Positions 7,366 to 13,527 of a stretch of 13,527 bases of DNA are shown here, piece after piece (position 1 is the first letter of the stretch; each line of letters opens with the position of its first letter). A model generated the notes under the pieces. That model was not told where the DNA came from and searched no databases. It saw only the letters and a program-made list of their open reading frames with translations. Made by a program: the position numbers and the translations under genes. The stretch lies in NCBI GenBank assembly GCA_003250235.1, contig QKGY01000223.1:1-13527 (forward strand), given 5' to 3'. The stretch comes from Desulfuromonadaceae bacterium. Lineage in GTDB: Bacteria; Desulfobacterota; Desulfuromonadia; Desulfuromonadales; SZUA-540.

Positions 7366-10300
7366 TCAACCGACGATGCGTTGCTGTTTCTTGGCCGTTC
7401 TTTTTTCCGTACGGCTTTGAAACAACCCGCCCAGAAAACGGCGAGGCATCTCTTCGGGGCTCAGGGGACGCTCCAGATAATACCCCTGCATCTTGAAACA
7501 CTTCATCGCCCTGAGGTGATCCAGCTGTTCCATGGTTTCGACCCCGCCGGCAATGATCTCAAGATTGAGTCTGCGAGCCTTTTCAATGAGATCGTCAAGG
7601 TGCTCTTTCATCTCCTGGCCGATCATCACGCTTTCGGTGACACAGTAAGACAATTTCACCTTGTCGATGGGGAAGTACTTCAGATACCGCAACGGAGCAT
7701 AGCCGGTATCAAAGGTATCCACCGTCAGGTGAATCCCCTTCATCTTAAGCCGATCGAGCGTTTTGGCCAAAGAATCGGTATTCTCCATCAGGACGCTTTC
7801 TGCCAGCTCCAGCTCCAGATAGCGGGGGTCCAGCCCCGTTTTATCGAGAACACGGTCGACAACCGATCCGAAATCGGAATCCCGGAAATGGTGCCGCGAC
7901 AGATTCACCGATACGCGCAAGGGAGGATAGCCGGCGGTTTGCCACGCCTTGTTCTGGGCGCAGGCCGTTTCCAGCACCCACTCCCCAAGGGGACGGATCA
8001 TGTGGGTCTCTTCGGCGATGCGCAGAAACTGCAGCGGAGAGATTTCTCCCCGCTCGGGATGTCTCCAGCGCAGAAGCGCCTCGACGCCGGTCAACTCACC
8101 GCTGCGCAGATCGAATTGCGGCTGGTAAACCAGGAAAAACTCTCCCCGGTCGAGGCCGCGTTGCAGATCGAGTTCGAGCCCATGGCGGGCAAGGGCCTGC
8201 TGCTCCGTCTGTTCCGAATAAAAGTGATAGGCATTACGCCCTTTTTCCTTGGCGGCATACATCGCCATATCGGCGCTCTTCTTGAGGATGTCTCCGCCCT
8301 CGCCATCGAGCGGATACATGGCGATACCGATACTGGTGGTGATGAATATTTTCTGACCGTCCAGAAAGAATGGCGCACTGATGATATCCAGAATCTTTCT
8401 GGCGACAACCTCCACCTCCTGCCGGTTCTTTGCCCGAACCAGCAGGATGACGAATTCGTCGCCTCCCAGCCTGGCCACCATGTCGCCTTCGCGGATGCTG
8501 GTTCGCAGGCGTCGTGCTACGGACTTGAGCAGGAGATCCCCCATGGCATGACCCAGGGTATCGTTGACGTTCTTGAAACGGTCCAGATCGAGAAAGAGCA
8601 TGGCCAGACGCTGTGTGCCGGGCTGACCTTGCGCGAGGATCTGTTCGAGCCGTTCCTCGAGCCGGCTTCTGTTAGGCAGCCCGGTCAAGGCATCGTGATA
8701 GGCCAGATGGCGGATTTCCTGCTCGGCCTTTTTGCGTTCGGAGACATCCCGTGCGACCCACACCACCTGGACCACTTTTCCCTGATCGTCCTTGATCGGC
8801 GAGGTGAATACCTCAATATGGCGGATTTCCCCTTCGGCGTCGGGCAGGGAATAATCCGCCTGGGCATGTTTCCCCGTTTTCTCCGTTTCTTCGATGGGAC
8901 AGAATTGATCGTTCGGTTCAAAAGGCAAAGGTTTCTGCGGCAGCAGCTCATAACAGGAGTGCCCGACGACATCGTCCTCGCGCATATTGAAGCCTTCCAG
9001 GAAAACCCGGTTGACCGAGGCAAAGGTATAACTGCCGATGTCGATGATCGCCACGGCATCGCGCATGCTGTTCAACACCGTCTTGGCCAGCTGATCGGAC
9101 CGGCGCAGAGCATTTTCGGTCTCTTTCTGGCTGGAAATATCCTCGACGATTTCGATAAAGCGGTTGGCTTTTCCCTCCGGATCAAAGACTGGAAACGCAT
9201 GCATGCGGGCAAGCCACGGTGAGCCGTCGGCATGGCGCCCGGAGATTTCCTCCGAGGCCGGTCTGCCGGATTTCATGGCGCGAACCCCGGGACAATCGCT
9301 GCAGATCTTGCTTTGTCTTTTAAATTCCCGGAAACATTTGTGCCCCGCAAAACTACTGACGCTTCTTTTGAAAAACGCCCCTAGCGCCGAGTTGGCCATC
9401 AGGATGTTGAAATCCCGATCAATCAGAGAGACTCCGAGACTGATATTTTCCACCAGGGTATGACATTGAGCTTCCACTTCGTGACGCTTTTTACGCGTCA
9501 TCGTCAATTTGTGCAATATGGCGTAGGAAAATATGCCGAACAACAGGGTTACGAGGAAGTTCCATCGCAGAAAATAACCTATTGCCCCGGTGCCCCCCTC
9601 ATAGATTTTACGGGGGATCTCCGTGTGGATATAAAAGGACGGACGCCCGAAAAAGTCTTTCAGGAGCAGGTATCCGATGTTTTCCTGACTGTCTTTTGGG
9701 ATGACAAGCAGGTTATCGGCGGCCGCCAGCTTTTGCGAGAGGACCTCATCGGCACTCTGCCTGAGATCCCCTGCCGGCAGAAGCTGGAGATGCAGCTGCG
9801 AGCGGCCTGCAAGGCCATCGATTCTCTGACGGTTGAGCGCCCTGCCGAGAAACAGGATTCCCCGGGGCGGGGCCTTCTCATTGCTGGGCAGAATGGGGTA
9901 CGCCACCAGCAACATGGGTTGTCCGGAAACGGACACCGCCCCCCGGAGTCCTTGAGCGACGCTCTGCGGATCGGTCGTTTTCATGCGTCCGGCCAGATTC
10001 AGGATCACCTGCCAGTCCATGCCCTGAGATTTCGAAACGGAGAAGTCAGCGACCCTGGAATAGACAAGGCGTCCGGAGGCATTTGCAAAGGCGATCAGAT
10101 TGAGGTTCAGATCACTGAAAACGGAATCGGGAAGATTGGTCTGAATGAAAGAGGAAGGCTCCCCTTGAACGAAACGATAGGCATCATCCCAATGGGCCCA
10201 GTCCAAAGCAATTCTGGAAAGAGCAATTTCTTCGTTATCGAGGGTATTTTGAATTTTCTCGAGACTCTGCCGGGCCGCGTCGCGGTCGAGAGTTTCAAAG

Positions 10301-10413
10301 CTGTCCTGCAGGATAACCCGGGTGGTGATAAAGAGCATCAGGTTTAAAAAAAGCACCGCCAGGCTAATATGAAAAAGAATTTTCCCTTGCAGCTTCATAG
10401 GCGTCTTCTTCAT
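7366..10413 (-). CDS. CHASE4-PAS-PAS-GGDEF-EAL signalling protein
   Basis: A 1015-residue inner-membrane sensor. Two membrane segments (about 10-35 and 279-303) flank a periplasmic CHASE4 domain (about 40-270, with DWAHWDDAY). Two PAS domains follow: about 315-428, with Cys 360, 371 and 374, and about 440-558, with Cys 487 and 505. The GGDEF domain (about 565-725) looks active: GGDEF at 650-654, D626 at the guanine-recognition position of c-di-GMP synthases, and an intact RxxD inhibitory site (R641, D644). The EAL domain (about 740-995) keeps E778, N837, the ELAES stretch, K920 and Q976. However, the usual DDFGTGYS reads DTFDTGYA (899-906), KID reads KLS (920-922), and EGVE reads GGVE (956-959), which removes a metal-binding Asp and the catalytic Glu. 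The net activity is thus predicted to be synthesis. The ATG at 10413 was chosen over the adjacent GTG at 10416; the ribosome binding site is weak. Expression appears governed by the riboswitch upstream. Confidence 0.92.
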   Translation of the reverse strand: MKKTPMKLQGKILFHISLAVLFLNLMLFITTRVILQDSFETLDRDAARQSLEKIQNTLDNEEIALSRIALDWAHWDDAYRFVQGEPSSFIQTNLPDSVFSDLNLNLIAFANASGRLVYSRVADFSVSKSQGMDWQVILNLAGRMKTTDPQSVAQGLRGAVSVSGQPMLLVAYPILPSNEKAPPRGILFLGRALNRQRIDGLAGRSQLHLQLLPAGDLRQSADEVLSQKLAAADNLLVIPKDSQENIGYLLLKDFFGRPSFYIHTEIPRKIYEGGTGAIGYFLRWNFLVTLLFGIFSYAILHKLTMTRKKRHEVEAQCHTLVENISLGVSLIDRDFNILMANSALGAFFKRSVSSFAGHKCFREFKRQSKICSDCPGVRAMKSGRPASEEISGRHADGSPWLARMHAFPVFDPEGKANRFIEIVEDISSQKETENALRRSDQLAKTVLNSMRDAVAIIDIGSYTFASVNRVFLEGFNMREDDVVGHSCYELLPQKPLPFEPNDQFCPIEETEKTGKHAQADYSLPDAEGEIRHIEVFTSPIKDDQGKVVQVVWVARDVSERKKAEQEIRHLAYHDALTGLPNRSRLEERLEQILAQGQPGTQRLAMLFLDLDRFKNVNDTLGHAMGDLLLKSVARRLRTSIREGDMVARLGGDEFVILLVRAKNRQEVEVVARKILDIISAPFFLDGQKIFITTSIGIAMYPLDGEGGDILKKSADMAMYAAKEKGRNAYHFYSEQTEQQALARHGLELDLQRGLDRGEFFLVYQPQFDLRSGELTGVEALLRWRHPERGEISPLQFLRIAEETHMIRPLGEWVLETACAQNKAWQTAGYPPLRVSVNLSRHHFRDSDFGSVVDRVLDKTGLDPRYLELELAESVLMENTDSLAKTLDRLKMKGIHLTVDTFDTGYAPLRYLKYFPIDKVKLSYCVTESVMIGQEMKEHLDDLIEKARRLNLEIIAGGVETMEQLDHLRAMKCFKMQGYYLERPLSPEEMPRRFLGGLFQSRTEKRTAKKQQRIVG

Positions 10414-10485
10414 CACTCAGAACACGAGAGGGATCAATCCTTACACAACGTCAATTCCTTCAAGCCTCTTGATCGGCGAAAACGC

Positions 10486-10526
10486 AAAACAAAAAACACC
10501 CACCTTTACACCAAAGGGGGTGTTTT
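10486..10526 (-). terminator. Intrinsic terminator of the riboswitch leader
   Basis: Minus strand: a 14-bp stem with one bulged U and a GGUGU loop (arms 10526-10513 and 10507-10493), then U-rich sequence (UUGUUUU). It sits between the aptamer and the GGDEF/EAL gene, about 75 bases before the start codon, so it can serve as the expression platform. The 3' arm carries GUGGGUG, the same heptamer as the 3' edge of the aptamer. Confidence 0.85.
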
Positions 10527-10551
10527 GAGTTTCATCGGATAATTCCGGAAA

Positions 10552-10650
10552 ATCTCCACCCACTTCGGCAACCCGGCTGTCCTGACTCGGACCCGTGGCT
10601 TTGCGTCACCAGATTGCTCTGGTTTTGCTCTTATCGGTCAGGTGATCTTT
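10552..10650 (-). promoter_or_regulatory. GEMM-I cyclic-dinucleotide riboswitch, variant type
   Basis: Read on the minus strand, this leader has the hallmarks of the GEMM-I aptamer in order. GAGCAAA (10630-10624) is followed by a 6-bp hairpin with a GCAA (GNRA) tetraloop (10623-10608), the conserved GACGCAAAGCC (10607-10597), a small GUCC/GGAC hairpin, and AGCCGGGUUGCCG (10578-10566). CACC (10644-10641) can pair with GGUG (10560-10557) to close it. By alignment to the Vc2 aptamer, the base equivalent to ligand-contacting G20 is A (10629), while A47 (10602) and C92 (10568) equivalents are kept. The G20A change is the mark of GEMM-I variants that prefer cGAMP, described in Geobacter. The riboswitch call is firm; the ligand is an inference. 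Confidence 0.9.
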
Positions 10651-10668
10651 TTTCTGTACTCCTTAATA

Positions 10669-10685
10669 GGCAAAAAGCAGGCCTC
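10669..10685 (-). promoter_or_regulatory. Sigma-54-like promoter before the riboswitch
   Basis: Minus strand: GGC at the -24 position and TTGC at the -12 position, with the required 10 bases between GG (10683-10682) and GC (10671-10670). The predicted start, about 10657, lies only some 10 bases before the aptamer. The same bases overlap a GCCTC/GAGGC inverted repeat (10681-10695) followed by five T, which could instead be a weak terminator. Confidence 0.45.
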
Positions 10686-10787
10686 AACAGGAGGCAAGCC
10701 AATTATTTTACTCTAATCTCACCGGCCGCATGAATAACACAAATAGTTTTTTATTTACAGTTAGTTACAAGATAAATTGCCTGCATT

Positions 10788-10809
10788 AAAAGGTGACTGA
10801 AGCAGTCAC
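10788..10809 (-). terminator. Second hairpin-plus-T after the isomerase gene
   Basis: Minus strand: GTGACTG and CAGTCAC (10809-10793) form a 7-bp stem with a 3-base loop, followed by C and TTTT (10791-10788). With the hairpin at 10858-10879 it would make a tandem terminator for the barrel-cytochrome-isomerase operon. Confidence 0.5.
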
Positions 10810-10857
10810 AAATCCCATAAATGAGACCAAAAATGTCCATCATGAACAATTTTCCGC

Positions 10858-10879
10858 AAAATAACTGTTAGCACAGTTA
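10858..10879 (-). terminator. First hairpin-plus-T after the isomerase gene
   Basis: Minus strand: TAACTGT and ACAGTTA (10879-10862) form a 7-bp stem with a 4-base loop, followed by TTTT (10861-10858). The stem is AT-rich, so a single such hairpin would be weak. An operator palindrome is the alternative reading. Confidence 0.48.
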
Positions 10880-10962
10880 AATCACGGCACACAAGAGAAC
10901 AACTCTTCTAAAACCTACACATATTCCCTAGTGTTTAAATAGGAGTAAGAGAGCCCTCGGCC

Positions 10963-11919
10963 TTAAAACTTCTGGACATCGTACTTGGCTTTCAAGGGAC
11001 CTATCCAGGCCTGATACAGTTCGTCTTGCTGTTGTTTTTCCAGTGTCTTGCGAATCTCGTCTCGTTTTTCCTCCAGGCTGAGCTGGGTAGGTTCCTTGAG
11101 TTCCACCAGCTTCAGGACATGGTAGCCGTAAATCGATTCGACCGGATCGGAGACTTCGCCGACTTTCAACGTCACGATGGACTTTTCAATGACAGGGATG
11201 AGCTGTCCTTCGTGGAAATAACCGATATCCCCCCCGACATACCGTTTATCGTCGTCCGAATTGTAATAGGCCAGGTTGTAAAAATCCTCACCCGCCTGAC
11301 CTCTGCGGGAAAGATCCCGGGCTTTTTCCAGAAAAGGACGTCGCTCGTCATTGCTCAGACGCGGATCGACTTTGATGAAGATCTGGCTGGCCCGATACAT
11401 GCGGGGTCGAAAATATTTCTCCTTGTTCTGACGGTAGTAGGATGCCACGTCTTCGTCGGTGACTTTCACCTTGGCGGCAACGGCCACCTCTTCGGCCTTT
11501 TTGGCCAACAGATTCCTATATACCGAGGCGCGCAGGGCGGAGACCTCTTCCCCCTCGAGGGCTTTCTGCAACTCTTCGGGGGTGGGGAACTTCTCCCATA
11601 CCGGCTTCAATTTCGCATCGAGCTCGGAGGACGGCACAACGATCTCGTTATCCAGAGCATAACGAACCTTAAGCGTCTGCTCGATCAGTTCGTCCAGAGC
11701 CTTAGCCTTGATTTCTTCGAGTTTTTCGCGGGATACCCCGCCGTGGTAACTGGAGTTCAGCGGCAGAATCCGACTGACCTGCCTCTTGAGTTCATAGCGG
11801 GTGATCGGAATCCCTCCGACGCTGGCGACGAGATCTTCTCCGGCCCAGGCCGGAGAAAGACAAAGGATCCCCAGGGTCAAAGCAACCAACATCCTTTTGA
11901 GCATTTTCCGGACAACCAT
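10963..11919 (-). CDS. Periplasmic parvulin-type peptidyl-prolyl isomerase
   Basis: A 318-residue SurA/PrsA-like protein that should help proteins fold in the periplasm. The signal peptide (1-26) ends in PAWA with no lipobox. A SurA-like chaperone region (about 28-165, opening with VASVGGIPITRYEL) is followed by one parvulin rotamase domain (about 174-272, with YRASQIFIKVD, GGDIGYFHEGQLIP and YGYHVLKLVEL) and a charged C-terminal helix. It has one rotamase domain where SurA has two. The chosen ATG has GGAG six bases upstream; an in-frame ATG at 11937 would add six residues but has no binding site. It begins 27 bases after the seven-haem cytochrome gene, so the two are surely co-transcribed. 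That suggests it helps to fold or export the cytochrome or the barrel protein of the same operon. Confidence 0.9.
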   Translation of the reverse strand: MVVRKMLKRMLVALTLGILCLSPAWAGEDLVASVGGIPITRYELKRQVSRILPLNSSYHGGVSREKLEEIKAKALDELIEQTLKVRYALDNEIVVPSSELDAKLKPVWEKFPTPEELQKALEGEEVSALRASVYRNLLAKKAEEVAVAAKVKVTDEDVASYYRQNKEKYFRPRMYRASQIFIKVDPRLSNDERRPFLEKARDLSRRGQAGEDFYNLAYYNSDDDKRYVGGDIGYFHEGQLIPVIEKSIVTLKVGEVSDPVESIYGYHVLKLVELKEPTQLSLEEKRDEIRKTLEKQQQDELYQAWIGPLKAKYDVQKF

Positions 11920-11925
11920 GCGCAT

Positions 11926-11929
11926 CTCC
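11926..11929 (-). promoter_or_regulatory. Ribosome binding site choosing start 11919
   Basis: GGAG (minus strand), six bases before the ATG at 11919. The run of in-frame ATG codons at 11937, 11931 and 11925 lacks a binding site at a proper distance. Confidence 0.55.
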
Positions 11930-11946
11930 ATCCTCATTGAATCGGG

Positions 11947-12753
11947 TCACTTGATATGGCACTCAAAGCACAGGGCGCTTCCCCTGTCGCTCACGACCAG
12001 CAGATTTTTTTCACGGGAAAACACGTTATGACAGGAACCACAGCCCACCTTGCCGTCAAACAGCGTGATATAGGGCGCTAACGATGAGGCAGGGCGGAGT
12101 TCCCTGTCTTTCATGGCGGCGCGGTTATAATCCATGCCGATCGGGTGGGACAGCTTCCGCTCACTGTAGGTCATGGAATCGTCTGTTCCCTCCACCCGAT
12201 AGGAGGTCGCCGGAGCGACGATCCCGTCATGACAGGAAAGACACTCGGCCGAAACGGAGTCCAGAAGCCGGGACCACTGACCTGTATCTGCAGAAGCATC
12301 GCGTTTGAAATGGGCAATCCCCCCCGTTCCCAAATGCCTGCCTTCCAGCGGCAGAGAATGCTGATGGCAGTACTGGCAGAAAAACTGGCCCCGGTAAGAC
12401 GACCGCAGCAAAGAGCCCCCCGTCAGCAGACTCTCGCCATGGGGGTTGTGACAGGTGGCGCAGGTCATGCGCCCGGACCAGTCCAGCGGCATATCGGCGG
12501 GAACGGGGAATGAAGGCACCATCCCCGTCGGGTGCGAGTACGCCTGGGATACGTTATGGCAGTCCATACATAGAAAGTCGATGTTTCGCATATACTTTTC
12601 CGGCTTACCGTCTTGATCGAAAGTGAGATGGCACCTCTCGCAACGTCCCTCGAAATCATGAACCTGCCCCCGCCCCCAGAGAAACGAAACGAACAGGATG
12701 AGTAGAGGCACGATCAGCCCCCAATAAAAAACAGCACGTCTCACAGTCGGCAT
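11947..12753 (-). CDS. Membrane-anchored seven-haem c-type cytochrome
   Basis: A 268-residue protein with an N-terminal membrane segment (about 9-27) and no clear cleavage site, so it is probably anchored in the inner membrane with its haem part in the periplasm. Seven CXXCH motifs are present: CERCH 38, CMDCH 62, CATCH 98, CQYCH 126, CLSCH 171, CGSCH 238 and CFECH 262. Exactly seven further histidines (32, 74, 105, 132, 140, 148, 203) could be second ligands for all haems. The segments SHPTGM (73-78) and SHPIGM (202-207) each lie between CXXCH motifs, as in doubled-CXXCH cytochromes, and hint at an internal repeat. Its role is electron transfer across the periplasm; the partner is not evident. 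It lies 41 bases after the barrel/TSP3 gene and 27 before the isomerase. The start at 12753 has only a weak GGA upstream. Confidence 0.88.
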   Translation of the reverse strand: MPTVRRAVFYWGLIVPLLILFVSFLWGRGQVHDFEGRCERCHLTFDQDGKPEKYMRNIDFLCMDCHNVSQAYSHPTGMVPSFPVPADMPLDWSGRMTCATCHNPHGESLLTGGSLLRSSYRGQFFCQYCHQHSLPLEGRHLGTGGIAHFKRDASADTGQWSRLLDSVSAECLSCHDGIVAPATSYRVEGTDDSMTYSERKLSHPIGMDYNRAAMKDRELRPASSLAPYITLFDGKVGCGSCHNVFSREKNLLVVSDRGSALCFECHIK

Positions 12754-12794
12754 GCAAGCATCCGGTCAGGTCCCTTTACAGACACAGTGCCCCA

Positions 12795-13527
12795 TCAGTT
12801 GATCTGCACACACCCTCTGGCATCCACGGGGAGTCCGGGCGGATTGCCCGGGCACTCGTCCACGCTGTCAGGAACGCCATCCCCGTCGCTGTCCCTCGGA
12901 CAGCCGTTGGAATCGACATCGACTCCCGGCTTGGTATCGAGACATTGATCTTGGTAATCGGCAATGCCGTCGCCGTCTCCATCGGGCGGATTCTCGGGGC
13001 ATCCGAAGCGATCCACCTTGAGCCCCTTGGGGGTATCCGGGCACCGGTCACGGCTATCCGCAACGCCATCCCGATCAGCATCTTTTGGCTTTTTCGCAAG
13101 GTCATCCGCCTTACGACCGAAAAAATAGGTGATTCCGGCCGTTGCGGTGAAATCGTTGAAATGATCCGTGGACATGGGGAGGAGATGGCGGAGATCCACA
13201 CGCAGCGCGATCGCCGGAGCAAGGCCGTAGAACAGCCCGCCGCCATAGGCGACCGAGAAGAGATCCTCTGCCGATCCGGGCGGATCGACAAAACCGCCCC
13301 CCAAACTCAGATACGGCAGCAGTGTCCCCTTTTTCCTGAGCGGGTAGACCGCGTCGAGCCGCGCCGAGTATCCCCTGCCCTGTCCTGACGATGAATCAAT
13401 CAGACCGAAATCCCCTTCGAGGGTCAGGGCCTCGGCCAGACCGGAGCCAACGAAGGCATATCCCAGGCGGGCTCCATAGACCAAAGAATCGTCCAAATGA
13501 CGATCTCCATCGGGGAAATAGCCACCG
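12795..13527 (-). CDS. Outer-membrane barrel with TSP3 repeats, partial
   Basis: The frame stays open to the window edge, so the N-terminus is missing; the TTG at 13496 is internal. About 243 residues are visible. The first 150 look like the end of an eight-stranded OmpA-like beta-barrel: alternating hydrophobic strands such as LVYGARLGYAFVG, and a last strand TATAGITYFFG. Three thrombospondin type-3 (calcium-binding) repeats follow, each with a DxDxDGxxD loop and two Cys. In OmpA relatives these link the barrel to a peptidoglycan-binding domain, but here the protein stops four residues after the third repeat, so that domain is absent. It is the first visible gene of an operon with the seven-haem cytochrome and the isomerase. 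Calcium would stiffen the repeats in the periplasm. Family from recognition; function unknown. Confidence 0.82.
   Translation of the reverse strand, partial: GGYFPDGDRHLDDSLVYGARLGYAFVGSGLAEALTLEGDFGLIDSSSGQGRGYSARLDAVYPLRKKGTLLPYLSLGGGFVDPPGSAEDLFSVAYGGGLFYGLAPAIALRVDLRHLLPMSTDHFNDFTATAGITYFFGRKADDLAKKPKDADRDGVADSRDRCPDTPKGLKVDRFGCPENPPDGDGDGIADYQDQCLDTKPGVDVDSNGCPRDSDGDGVPDSVDECPGNPPGLPVDARGCVQIN

Larger units (their letters stand above)
10696..10962. other. AT-rich spacer upstream of the riboswitch unit
   Basis: Together with the annotated elements this makes up the 549 gene-free bases at 10414-10962. Beyond the two terminator-like hairpins I see a 5-bp inverted repeat at 10893-10907 and no coding frame. 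Any binding site for a sigma-54 activator would be expected about 100 bases upstream of 10657, that is, around 10730-10830. The palindromes there might then be activator sites, not terminators. Confidence 0.4.

Noticed and set aside
8430..8600. GGDEF domain as a Hypr (cGAMP-making) type
   Set aside because: The selectivity position is Asp (D626), not Ser, so a c-di-GMP synthase is more likely.
7381..9222. Open frame of 613 codons on the plus strand
   Set aside because: It lies antisense to the GGDEF/EAL gene, whose domains are unmistakable; its translation shows no known family.
9460..10347. Open frame of 295 codons on the plus strand
   Set aside because: It is antisense to the CHASE4 region of the same gene and has no domain or binding site.
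11026..11940. Open frame of 304 codons on the plus strand
   Set aside because: It is antisense to the isomerase gene, whose signal peptide and parvulin domain are clear.

Overview
The window looks like chromosome of a cytochrome-rich, Gram-negative anaerobe of the Desulfuromonadales/Geobacter type (inference). The grounds are a DUF748 envelope protein, c-type cytochromes including a seven-haem one, an outer-membrane barrel protein with thrombospondin type-3 repeats, and a GEMM-I riboswitch of the variant kind described in Geobacter, placed in front of a GGDEF/EAL protein. I see no insertion sequence, phage gene, CRISPR array, tRNA or rRNA.

Left part, plus strand: the 3' end of a DUF748/AsmA-like gene (1-1347), a gene-free stretch with a 12-bp hairpin, an S41 (CtpA-type) protease gene (1814-3064), and about 740 bases without a convincing gene that end in a sigma-70-type promoter. 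Next comes a two-gene copper unit: a secreted Met/His-rich protein (3804-4343) and a P1B-type Cu+ ATPase (4412-6709). A perfect 17-bp hairpin separates the two. A hairpin at 6746-6778 lies between the convergent units.

Right part, all minus strand, in transcription order: a barrel/TSP3 protein (12795 to beyond the window edge), a membrane-anchored seven-haem cytochrome (11947-12753) and a parvulin-type isomerase (10963-11919) form a tight operon. Two terminator-like hairpins follow it. Then come a sigma-54-like promoter, a GEMM-I aptamer, an intrinsic terminator, and a 1015-residue CHASE4-PAS-PAS-GGDEF-EAL protein (7366-10413). A small monohaem cytochrome (6808-7146) follows, with its own near-consensus promoter.

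The most interesting unit is the riboswitch and its gene. The aptamer has A at the position equivalent to G20 of the Vc2 c-di-GMP aptamer, the change linked to cGAMP recognition. The downstream GGDEF domain keeps the usual Asp of c-di-GMP synthases and an intact I-site, while the EAL domain has lost key catalytic residues. This suggests a cyclic-dinucleotide signal controlling synthesis of a diguanylate cyclase, possibly with read-through into a cytochrome gene.
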